A DNA stretch of 36,763 nt from an uncultured Thiocystis sp. (GTDB taxonomy: Bacteria > Pseudomonadota > Gammaproteobacteria > Chromatiales > Chromatiaceae): contig NZ_CAIPNF010000050.1 of assembly GCF_903866365.1 (NCBI RefSeq), forward strand, positions 1-36,763. Direction: 5' to 3'. Position 1 is the first letter of the stretch. The number at the start of each line of letters is the position of its first letter. Shown here piece by piece: positions 7,644-15,026 of the stretch. A program made the position numbers and the translations under genes. The notes beneath the pieces are model-generated. The model was not told where the DNA came from. It saw nothing but the letters and a program-made list of their open reading frames with translations, and made no database searches.

Positions 7644-9724
7644 GCGGTTCGACGACCAGCCGTGCCCTGTTTCGGCTGCAATTTGGCATCGGCCTCTTCG
7701 TACTCGCCCTGTCGGTCCCCAGTCTGCTGCTGGTCCATAAAGCCTTTGACCAGATCAAGTGGGAAGCCTTTCGGCAGCAGCAGGTCGCCGCCGAGGAGTT
7801 TGCCAGCCGGATCGACGGTGCGCTCACTGCGCTGGTGCGCATCGAGGACGCCCGCGACATCGCGGAATATCGCTTTCTGATCGGCGCGGACGACCCGGTC
7901 AATCCCTATTCCCGGCGCTCTCCCCTGGCGGAACTTCCGGAGAACACGACCATTGCGGGTCTGCTGGGCTGGTTCCAGGTGACCGCCGACGGACGTTTCA
8001 GCACGCCACTGTTGCCGGAGCCGGGGATCTTGCCCGCCGAGTTCGGCATCGGTCCGGCCGAATTGGCTTTGCGTCAGACGCAGGCACGGCGGATCGAGGA
8101 GATTTTGATCGGGAATCGTCTCGTCGAACGGGGCGTCCGCGAGCGGGATCAGGACGCCAGCGCCGCCGCGGGCACGGACTTCGAGGACATGGATCGACGA
8201 GGGGAGTGGCAAGAAGAGACCCGCCGCGCGGCCCACGACGCGCCGGCCACCGACACCCAGTCGGCTGGCCTCGCGTCAGCCGGCGTAGCGGCGCGACACC
8301 AGCCCGAAACCTCCAATCGCTTGTCCCAGGCGGCGTTCGAGCGGCTCGCCTCCGACAAGGTCATACCGGATCCAGCGCTGGAGCAACGCAAGACCCTTGG
8401 CCGTGTCGAGGAACTGGATCTGGATACGGGACTGGCGGAGCGGGGTCAGCGCAAAGGCGAGGACGCACCCGCGCCCGCCGCTTCGCCCGCTCCCCGCGCC
8501 GACCGCAATGCTCGACTCCAAGCCAATGCGGCCCCGCCCTCGAAATCCGTGCGCTTGTTCGAAACCGCCATCGAGCCTGACGAACTAGGCCGACTGGGCA
8601 GCGGACATCTGCTGCTGTTCCGCAGCGTCTGGCGCGACGGCGAACGCCTCATCCAGGGCGCGCTGATCGAACAGACCGCCTTTCTGGACCGACTCGTCGG
8701 CGGTCCCTTCGCGGCCACCGCGCTGGCCCGCACCAGCGACCTGATCGTGGCCTATCGCGGCGAGGTGCTCGCGACCTTCCGGGCCATGGCCGAGCGCGAC
8801 TATCGGATGAGCGAGCCACCCCTGAGCGGCGCGCTGCTCTACCGCACCCGTTTGCGCGAACCCTTTGGCGGACTGGAACTCCTCTTCAGCGTCAGCCGTC
8901 TGCCTAGCCCGCCCGGAGCGACGGTGATCGGCTGGATGGCCGCGGCCCTGGGGCTGGTGGTGCTGGCGGGGGCCGGACTGATGTATCGGCTGGGCGTGAG
9001 TCAGATCGCGCTGGTGCGCCAGCAGCAGGATTTCGTCGCGGCCGTCAGTCACGAACTCAAGACGCCGCTGACCTCGATCCGGATGTATGCCGAAATGCTG
9101 CGCGCCGGGTTCGCCACCGAGGAGCGCAAGGCGACCTATTACCGCTTCATCCAGGAGGAGAGCGAACGCCTCTCGCACCTGATCGCCAACGTGCTGCAAC
9201 TCGCGCGCATCGGACGTGACGCGCTCGTGCTGGAGCCAAGGCCGGTGGCGATCCTGGAACTCATGACGATGGCGCGCGAACGCCTCGTCTCGCCGATCGC
9301 ACGCGCCGGCTTTCAACTGGACATGCACTGCGACAGCGATGTCTGCGTCCAGGCCGATCCGGATGCCTTCGTGCAGATCCTCATCAATCTGGTGGACAAT
9401 GCGCTCAAATTCGCCGCCAGTGCGCAACCCCGTCGAATCGTGATCGACTGCGCGGAAGTGGGAGCGACCTGGTTGCGGGTGAGCGTGCGCGATTTCGGCC
9501 CCGGTATCCCCCGGGGGCAAGGCAAGCGGATCTTCCAGCTCTTCTATCGTGGCCCCGAGGCAAGAACCCGCGCCATCGCCGGCACCGGGATCGGACTCGC
9601 CCTGGTCCAGCGGTTGACGCTCGCCATGGGCGGCCGGGTCGAGGTTGTCATCCGCGAACCCGGCGCCGAATTCCGAATCGAATTGCCGGTGATCGGCGCC
9701 GTCCTCCCAAGCGTGCATCCGTAG
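7640..9724 (+). CDS. Sensor histidine kinase with long low-complexity periplasmic region
   Basis: A 694-residue membrane histidine kinase. The start at 7640 overlaps the regulator stop and is preceded by GGGGAG; frames running further upstream lie inside the regulator gene. Transmembrane segment 1 is at about residues 13-32, segment 2 at about 428-450, with roughly 395 periplasmic residues between. Inside that region about residues 165-300 are Ala/Pro/charged and look disordered. No HAMP domain is obvious: segment 2 runs almost straight into HisKA with H471 in SHELKTPLTS. The ATPase domain follows with N-box LINLVDNALKF, G1 RDFGPGIP and G2 GTGIGLAL. It phosphorylates the upstream OmpR-type regulator. 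The unusual sensor is not a family I can name. Confidence 0.93.
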   Translation: MSGSTTSRALFRLQFGIGLFVLALSVPSLLLVHKAFDQIKWEAFRQQQVAAEEFASRIDGALTALVRIEDARDIAEYRFLIGADDPVNPYSRRSPLAELPENTTIAGLLGWFQVTADGRFSTPLLPEPGILPAEFGIGPAELALRQTQARRIEEILIGNRLVERGVRERDQDASAAAGTDFEDMDRRGEWQEETRRAAHDAPATDTQSAGLASAGVAARHQPETSNRLSQAAFERLASDKVIPDPALEQRKTLGRVEELDLDTGLAERGQRKGEDAPAPAASPAPRADRNARLQANAAPPSKSVRLFETAIEPDELGRLGSGHLLLFRSVWRDGERLIQGALIEQTAFLDRLVGGPFAATALARTSDLIVAYRGEVLATFRAMAERDYRMSEPPLSGALLYRTRLREPFGGLELLFSVSRLPSPPGATVIGWMAAALGLVVLAGAGLMYRLGVSQIALVRQQQDFVAAVSHELKTPLTSIRMYAEMLRAGFATEERKATYYRFIQEESERLSHLIANVLQLARIGRDALVLEPRPVAILELMTMARERLVSPIARAGFQLDMHCDSDVCVQADPDAFVQILINLVDNALKFAASAQPRRIVIDCAEVGATWLRVSVRDFGPGIPRGQGKRIFQLFYRGPEARTRAIAGTGIGLALVQRLTLAMGGRVEVVIREPGAEFRIELPVIGAVLPSVHP

Positions 9725-10033
9725 CATCGATCTTCCGCCAGGTTATCCGACCGCAAGCGATGGCCGCAACGCGCCGGGGAACAGCGGATCCGTAAGCGTT
9801 CAGACCCTCCCCTGACACTTCGGCCAGTTTGAAGACAACCTGAGAGCGATACGGCATGCTCACGGCGTAAGCGAAGCCAGCGCAAAAGCTCTGACAGGAA
9901 CAGAGCCCCGACGCCCCGATGCATCTCGCGCGCGATGATCGAGCCTAACTCGACGACACGCACCTCCAGGAGTTGGAGGAGTTGCGCCCAGAGACTCAGC
10001 TCAACAGATGAAGCAAACAGAGGGCAGAGCAGC
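9725..10033. other. 309-nt gap between histidine kinase and hicBA
   Basis: No convincing gene is seen here. A small perfect hairpin, CCTCCA-GGAGT-TGGAGG (9963-9979), lies about 55 nt before the hicB start and could be part of a leader or an operator. No clear sigma-70 promoter could be identified. Confidence 0.4.
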
Positions 10034-10255
10034 ATGAACAGATCATTGACGGCCATCATCGAGCGCGAAGCGGATGCCTATGTCGCCCTCTGTCCCGAAT
10101 TGGACATCGCCAGTCAGGGGGGCACTGTCGAGGAGGCGCGGGACAATCTGCGCGAGGCGCTGGAGCTGTTCTTCGAGACTGCCTCGGCGGACGAGATTCA
10201 GCGCCGTTTCCAGACGGAAGTCTACGTAACCCAACTGGAGGTCACCGTTGGGTAA
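10034..10255 (+). CDS. hicB: HicB-family antitoxin
   Basis: A 73-residue HicB-like antitoxin with the partial RNase-H-like fold: it has the YVALCPELDIASQGGTVEEA motif typical of the family, followed by the amphipathic helix ARDNLREALELFFE. It lacks an evident C-terminal DNA-binding helix-turn-helix, as do many short HicB proteins. The start at 10034 begins the conserved domain; the frame is open further upstream but without recognisable protein. It precedes hicA with an 8-nt overlap, the reverse of the classical hicA-hicB order, although hicBA order is also common. It should neutralise the downstream mRNA interferase by direct binding. Confidence 0.9.
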   Translation: MNRSLTAIIEREADAYVALCPELDIASQGGTVEEARDNLREALELFFETASADEIQRRFQTEVYVTQLEVTVG

Positions 10256-10469
10256 GCTCCCGATCCTGTCCGGCCAGGCTGTGTGCAGGATCCTCGAGCG
10301 TCATGGCTTCGTGAAGGTTCGCCAGCGTGGGAGTCATATCGTCATGCAAAAACAGCTTGCCGATACCACGATCACCGTTCCGGTTCCGAAGCATGAAGCT
10401 GTCGCCAAAGGTACTCTCCAATCCATCATCCGCCAATCCGGCCTCGATCGAAGCGCCTTCGAGCACTGA
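10248..10469 (+). CDS. hicA: HicA-family mRNA interferase toxin
   Basis: A 73-residue HicA toxin with a dsRBD-like fold. The catalytic His of the family is present at H30 in RQRGSHIVMQ, followed by the ITVPVPKHEAVAKGTLQSIIRQ strand-helix region that defines the family. HicA cleaves mRNA during stress. The start is a TTG at 10248, forced by an in-frame TAA just upstream and supported by GGAGG about 6 nt before it. The gene overlaps hicB by 8 nt, indicating coupled translation. Both toxin and antitoxin look intact. Confidence 0.92.
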   Translation: MGKLPILSGQAVCRILERHGFVKVRQRGSHIVMQKQLADTTITVPVPKHEAVAKGTLQSIIRQSGLDRSAFEH

Positions 10470-10490
10470 AACGCCGATTGTTTGAAAGGT

Positions 10491-10595
10491 GGAACAGCCA
10501 AGGTAGGCGAGCTGGTCCTTGTCGCCGAAGATGCAGGCCGCCCGGTCACGGGCGCGCTGAACGATGTGCAACGGCAGGCCATCAAGTGTCGATAC
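10491..10595 (-). pseudogene. Fragment of a REP-associated (IS200-like) tyrosine transposase
   Basis: About 35 codons on the minus strand read LDGLPLHIVQRARDRAACIF followed by DKDQLAYL, which matches the N-terminal HhH region of REP-associated Y1 transposases (usual form P-G-x-P-H-H-I-V-Q-R-G-x-N-R). No start codon, catalytic Tyr or remaining body is present, so it is a relic. It lies within a 319-nt gap (10470-10788) between hicA and the T6SS arm. The rest of the gap includes a plus-strand open stretch around 10688-10780 (reads like a charged helix, LLERLACIHTLDRENERKR) that may be another gene remnant, but I cannot identify it. Confidence 0.45.
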
Positions 10596-10788
10596 ATGCA
10601 CGTCCTGGCATGCAGGCCGCACAGTAGAAATTGAGCCTGGCATCTTTTTTTGGCTCCCATTACGCTCCAGCGTCGCGTGACCGAACGGGCTGCTGGAGCG
10701 CCTGGCCTGCATTCACACGCTGGACCGTGAGAACGAGCGGAAACGGACCAAGGTTGAATTGGCCGCGCGGCGCGATGTCGATCCGAGA

Positions 10789-11079
10789 TCAATAACCGCC
10801 GCTCGCTGGAACGGGAGGCAAGGTCATCGCCGGTCGCTTCTTGATCGGTGGCGGACCGGCCTCGAGCGCCTCCCAGGTCTGGGTGCCGACGATACCATCC
10901 AGCTTGAGCCGACGCATCGATTGAAACTGCCTGACCGCGGCATCGGTCTTCGGGCCAAATATCCCATCGACCCACATGCAACCCTGCCCAGGCAAACGGG
11001 CGTTCAGTAGGTTTTGGCAATAGGTCACGTAAGGTCCGCACGCCCCGGATTTGATGGTCGGAAGCAGCTTGGTCGTCAT
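10789..11079 (-). CDS. Small peptidoglycan-binding domain protein, T6SS-linked
   Basis: A 96-residue protein made almost entirely of one PG_binding_1 domain (about residues 8-75: GACGPYVTYCQNLLNARL, then WVDGIFGPKTDAAVRQFQ and LDGIVGTQTWEAL). A Pro-rich tail follows (PPPIKKRPAMTLPPVPASGGY region). There is no signal peptide, membrane segment or catalytic domain. It starts 17 nt after the clpV stop on the same strand and is the last gene of the minus T6SS arm. PG-binding modules occur in T6SS accessory proteins and in effectors, so it could be a wall-anchoring helper or secreted cargo; with no catalytic domain a binding role is more likely. Function is inferred from domain and position. Confidence 0.8.
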   Translation of the reverse strand: MTTKLLPTIKSGACGPYVTYCQNLLNARLPGQGCMWVDGIFGPKTDAAVRQFQSMRRLKLDGIVGTQTWEALEAGPPPIKKRPAMTLPPVPASGGY

Positions 11080-11096
11080 AGCGGTCAGCTCCGTCG

Positions 11097-13895
11097 TCAG
11101 TTCGTTTTGTCGAGATCGAATGCGTACTCGAAATCACCGTCTCTCACCGTGAGATGCACGCCTTCGATCGGTTTTCCCTCCATCATCCGGGTCAGAAATT
11201 CCTCGCTGATGCGTGGCAGGACGGTATTCGTGAGAATCGCATCGATCATCCGCCCGCCACTCTCCAATTCCGTACAACGCGAGGCAATGAGTTTCACCAC
11301 CTCGTCGTCATAGGAGAAGGGCACCTGATGGTTTTCCCGAACCCGCCGGGCAATTCGCCCCAACTGCAACCGGGTAATGGCGCCGATCATCTCGTCATTG
11401 AGCGGATAATAGGGAATCGTCACCAGCCGACCCAGGAGCGCCGGCGGAAACACCTTCAATAACGGCTCGCGCAGCGCCTTGGCGATGCCCTCCGGATCCG
11501 GCATCAGATCCGGATCGGCGCACAGTCGGGTGATCAATTCGGTCCCGGCATTGGTGGTGAGCAGGATGAGGGTATTCTTGAAGTCGATGACCCGCCCCTC
11601 GCCATCCTCCATCCAGCCCTTGTCGAAGACCTGGAAGAAGATCTCATGCACATCGGGGTGGGCCTTTTCGACCTCATCCAAGAGCACCACCGAATAGGGC
11701 CGGCGCCGCACCGCCTCGGTGAGCACGCCGCCCTCGCCATAGCCGACATAGCCGGGCGGCGCGCCCTTGAGGGTGGAGACGGTGTGCGCCTCCTGATACT
11801 CGCTCATGTTGATGGTGATGACGTTCTGCTCGCCGCCATAGAGCACCTCGGCGAGCGCGAGCGCGGTCTCGGTCTTGCCGACGCCGGAAGTGCCGGCGAG
11901 CAGGAAGACGCCGATGGGTTTGTTGGGGTTGTCGAGCTTGGCGCGCGAGGTCTGGATGCGCCGGGCGATCATGTCGAGCGCGTGACGCTGGCCGATGATG
12001 CGCTGCTCCAGGGTGTCGGCGAGCTTGAGGATGGACTCCAGTTCGTTCTTGACCATGCGCCCGACCGGGATGCCGGTCCAGCCCTCGACCACGGCGGCGA
12101 CCGCCTGATGGTCGACGGTGGGCAGGATGAGCGGACGGTCGCCCTGCAGGGCGTGGAGTTGGGCTTGCAGTTCCTTGAGTTCGGCAAGCAGGGCGGAACG
12201 GTCGGCGGCGCTCGCGGGGCGGTCATCTTGCCCCTCAACGGGCGGAGCCTCCGCCACGGCGGGCATTGCCGTCAGTTCATTGGTCGATTCCGGTTCCTTG
12301 GCGGGCAAGGTACCGGCCCCATCCGGCTGGCCCTCGACGGTACCCGAGATCCCGCGCAACTGGGCGCGCAGACGGAGGATACGCCCGACCAAGGCCTTTT
12401 CCCGCTCCCAGCGCGCCTCGACCTCGGCCAGACGCGCTTGCTCTCCGGTCAGTTTTTCCGCCGCCGCCGACTCGCGCTCGGCGGTCTCGATGCCGACCGC
12501 GGTCTCGCGCCGGATGATGGTCAGCTCGTTCTCCAGCGCCTGGATGCGTTTGCGGCAGTCGTCGACCTCGGGCGGGACGGCGTGCTGGCTGATGGCGACA
12601 CGGGCGCAGGCGGTGTCGAGCAGGCTGACCGATTTGTCGGGGAGCTGGCGCGCCGGGATGTAGCGGTGCGACAGCTTCACGGACGCCTCCAGCGCCTCGT
12701 CGAGAACCTGCACCTTGTGGTGCTGTTCCATGGTGGAGGCGACGCCACGCATCATGAGGATGGCCTTGTCCTCGCTCGGTTCGCCGATCTGCACAACCTG
12801 GAAGCGGCGGGTCAGCGCCGGATCTTTTTCGATGTGTTTCTTGTACTCGGCCCAGGTGGTGGCGGCGACCGTGCGCAGGGTACCGCGCGCGAGCGCCGGC
12901 TTGAGCAGGTTGGCGGCGTCGCCGGTGCCGGCCGCGCCGCCCGCGCCGACCAGGGTATGGGCCTCGTCGATGAAGAGGATGATGGGTTTCTGCGACGCCT
13001 GCACCTCTTCGATGACCGAACGCAGCCGCTGCTCGAATTCGCCCTTCATGCTGGCGCCGGCCTGGAGCAGCCCCACGTCGAGCGCGCGCAGGGTGACCTC
13101 CCTGAGCGGCGGGGGCACGTCGCCGGCCACGATCTTGAGCGCGAAACCCTCGACCACGGCGGTCTTGCCCACGCCGGCCTCGCCGGTCAGGAGCGGGTTG
13201 TTCTGACGCCGGCGCATGAGGATGTCGACGATTTGACGAATCTCGGCGTCGCGTCCGACGATGGGATCGAGCTTGCCGGTGCGCGCCTGTTCGGTGAGGT
13301 CCACCGTGAATCGGTTCAGCGCCTCCTGCTTGCCCATCGAGGCCGGGGCGATGGCGTCGCTCGCCTCGCCAGGCGCGGCGGCGCCAATCCGAGAACCATC
13401 CTGGGCGCCCATGGATTCCTCGGGCGAGCCGCCGACGATCTCGCCGAAACGCTCGCAGAGCGTCTCAACCTTGATTTTGTCGAATTCCTGCGAGATACCC
13501 GGCAGTGCGTTGCGCAACCCCGGAGTCTTGAGGATGCCGACGATCAGATGACCGGTGCGGACCTTGGATTCCTTAAACATCAGGGTGCCATAGACCCAGC
13601 CGCGCTCGACTGCCTCCTCGACATGGGCCGAGAGGTCGGAGATCGAGGTCGAGCCGGCGGGGAGACGATCGAGCGATTCGGTGATGTCGCGGGCCAGCCG
13701 AGCGGGTTCGAGGTTGAATTGTTTGACGATGCGGTGCAGGTCGGAGTCCGGCAGTTGCAGGATCTGATGAATCCAGTGCACCAGTTCCACATAGGGATTG
13801 CCGCGCAGCTTGCAGAAGACGGTGGCGCTTTCGATGGCTTTGTAACCGAGCCGGTTGAGTTTGCCGAAGAGGGCGACGCGACTGATGTCGGGCAT
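11097..13895 (-). CDS. clpV: T6SS sheath-disassembly ATPase ClpV (TssH)
   Basis: A 932-residue Hsp100/Clp ATPase that extracts and recycles contracted TssBC sheath. It has an N-terminal double ClpN repeat (about 1-150) of the ClpV type, AAA1 with Walker A GEAGVGKTA (near residue 237) and Walker B ILFIDEAH, a coiled-coil middle domain, AAA2 with Walker A GTSGVGKTE (near 665) and VVLLDEVEKAH, and a C-terminal D2-small domain. The middle domain carries an approximately 55-residue Pro/Ala/Glu-rich insertion (about residues 515-568) that accounts for the extra length over usual ClpV. The start has GGAGA about 10 nt upstream. It is followed at 17 nt by the PG-binding gene and separated from tssG by a 48-nt gap with a REP-like palindrome. 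Confidence 0.97.
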   Translation of the reverse strand: MPDISRVALFGKLNRLGYKAIESATVFCKLRGNPYVELVHWIHQILQLPDSDLHRIVKQFNLEPARLARDITESLDRLPAGSTSISDLSAHVEEAVERGWVYGTLMFKESKVRTGHLIVGILKTPGLRNALPGISQEFDKIKVETLCERFGEIVGGSPEESMGAQDGSRIGAAAPGEASDAIAPASMGKQEALNRFTVDLTEQARTGKLDPIVGRDAEIRQIVDILMRRRQNNPLLTGEAGVGKTAVVEGFALKIVAGDVPPPLREVTLRALDVGLLQAGASMKGEFEQRLRSVIEEVQASQKPIILFIDEAHTLVGAGGAAGTGDAANLLKPALARGTLRTVAATTWAEYKKHIEKDPALTRRFQVVQIGEPSEDKAILMMRGVASTMEQHHKVQVLDEALEASVKLSHRYIPARQLPDKSVSLLDTACARVAISQHAVPPEVDDCRKRIQALENELTIIRRETAVGIETAERESAAAEKLTGEQARLAEVEARWEREKALVGRILRLRAQLRGISGTVEGQPDGAGTLPAKEPESTNELTAMPAVAEAPPVEGQDDRPASAADRSALLAELKELQAQLHALQGDRPLILPTVDHQAVAAVVEGWTGIPVGRMVKNELESILKLADTLEQRIIGQRHALDMIARRIQTSRAKLDNPNKPIGVFLLAGTSGVGKTETALALAEVLYGGEQNVITINMSEYQEAHTVSTLKGAPPGYVGYGEGGVLTEAVRRRPYSVVLLDEVEKAHPDVHEIFFQVFDKGWMEDGEGRVIDFKNTLILLTTNAGTELITRLCADPDLMPDPEGIAKALREPLLKVFPPALLGRLVTIPYYPLNDEMIGAITRLQLGRIARRVRENHQVPFSYDDEVVKLIASRCTELESGGRMIDAILTNTVLPRISEEFLTRMMEGKPIEGVHLTVRDGDFEYAFDLDKTN

Positions 13896-13925
13896 GACGC
13901 GAGTTCTCCAAAAATTCAGTGGAAT

Positions 13926-13952
13926 GATGGGTTGCGCTGCGCTCTACCCATC
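13926..13952. repeat. REP-like palindrome overlapping the tssG stop
   Basis: A perfect 7-bp stem GATGGGT (13926-13932) / ACCCATC (13946-13952) encloses a 13-nt GC-rich loop (TGCGCTGCGCTCT). The sequence resembles the widespread gammaproteobacterial REP-type element (GGTAGAGCGCAGCG core). It sits between tssG and clpV, and the tssG stop codon TAG (13944-13946) lies inside it, so the last residues of TssG (DG) are encoded by the repeat. Confidence 0.7.
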
Positions 13953-14987
13953 CGACGAAAGGCTAAAGCGCAGCGGCTGGAGCTTCAGGTCCGCCGGGTC
14001 TTGAACCGGAGGGCGGCTGGTCAGCCAGGTGGTCCAGCCAAGCTGTCCCTGAGCCCCGAGCTGAATCGGCGGCGTCTCTTCGCGGCGCAGGATGAGGTTG
14101 AGATCCCAGTCGAGTTCGTCGCCCAGATAGTTCCGCACGATGGCGACCAGCTTCGGCAGACTTTCGCCTCCGGGAAGCAGGCGGCGATAGTCACTCAATC
14201 CGAGCGGGCCGAGCAGGATGCGGAATTTGTACTGCCGATCCCAGACGCGCGCGCCGACCACGGTCGTCAGTCCCAGACTGCCCGTGTCCGGCGAGGCACC
14301 GAGCCGCCACTGGGATTCGCGGGGAAGATCGAGCCAGTGTCCGACAAACTCCTCGATCCGGGCGGAGACCCGAAAAAAATCGGCCAGGATCGCGGCCAGT
14401 CCCTCGGGGTGCCGCGTCTGAGCCACCAGGCGGCCGGCATAGTGGCGCTTGGCGAGGTCCGGCATGGCGTCGCGGGCGCGCAAGGCGGGCGTGCCCTGTC
14501 CGAACAGCGCGCCCAGATAGACGCCGAAGCGGTCGGTTTCGGGGCGGTCGAAGCTGACCGTGGGGCGCGCGTTGGCCCAGGCGCGGTAGAACAGCACCAG
14601 GATGCGATGATGGAAGATGTCCGCGAAGCGCGCGAAGGTCGGATCGCCGGCGTTGCGCTGACGGTCGCGAGCGTATTCGCTCAAGTGCAGTGGCAGCGGG
14701 CCATTCGGTCCGAAGAGTCCGAGAAAAAAGACCGACATCCGGGGCGGACGTCCAGGCGCTCCCGACGCGAAGCCGGCCAGCGTGGAGGGGGCGAAGCTGA
14801 GCGACGGATCCTGACCGAGCCGCAGCGGCTCCTCGGTTGGACGCGCGGTCTGACCGAGCCGTGGACGCTCGGGGTCGGCGCATTCCAGGAGACGCAGCGC
14901 CTGGAAGAAGCCGAACCGGTGAGGAGCCTCTTGCAGCGCAAGCAGCAATGCCGAACGGCGTTCATCGTGGAAAGCGGTCTTTGTCAT
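13944..14987 (-). CDS. tssG: T6SS baseplate protein TssG (ImpH/VasB)
   Basis: About 347 residues from the chosen ATG at 14987. TssG forms baseplate wedges with TssE, TssF and TssK around the VgrG hub. The family signature is clear: PHRFGFFQALRLLE near the N-terminus, the RPTEEPLRLGQDPSLSFAPST block, RMSVFFLGLFGPNGPLPLHL and the C-terminal TTVVGARVWDRQYKFRILLG. An upstream in-frame ATG at 15014 would add nine residues (MLPGRRWFP) and is an alternative; neither has a strong ribosome-binding site. It follows tssF by 12-39 nt depending on start, and ends inside a REP-like palindrome. Length and order match canonical tssEFG-clpV clusters. Confidence 0.95.
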   Translation of the reverse strand: MTKTAFHDERRSALLLALQEAPHRFGFFQALRLLECADPERPRLGQTARPTEEPLRLGQDPSLSFAPSTLAGFASGAPGRPPRMSVFFLGLFGPNGPLPLHLSEYARDRQRNAGDPTFARFADIFHHRILVLFYRAWANARPTVSFDRPETDRFGVYLGALFGQGTPALRARDAMPDLAKRHYAGRLVAQTRHPEGLAAILADFFRVSARIEEFVGHWLDLPRESQWRLGASPDTGSLGLTTVVGARVWDRQYKFRILLGPLGLSDYRRLLPGGESLPKLVAIVRNYLGDELDWDLNLILRREETPPIQLGAQGQLGWTTWLTSRPPVQDPADLKLQPLRFSLSSDG

Positions 14988-15026
14988 GGGAAACCATCGC
15001 CTGCCCGGAAGCATGCCGGATGAGAT

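Noticed and set aside
11646-15023. Very long plus-strand open frame antisense to clpV and tssG
   Set aside because: It is an antisense shadow caused by high GC third-position bias; it has low-complexity composition and no recognisable domain, while the minus strand encodes textbook ClpV and TssG.
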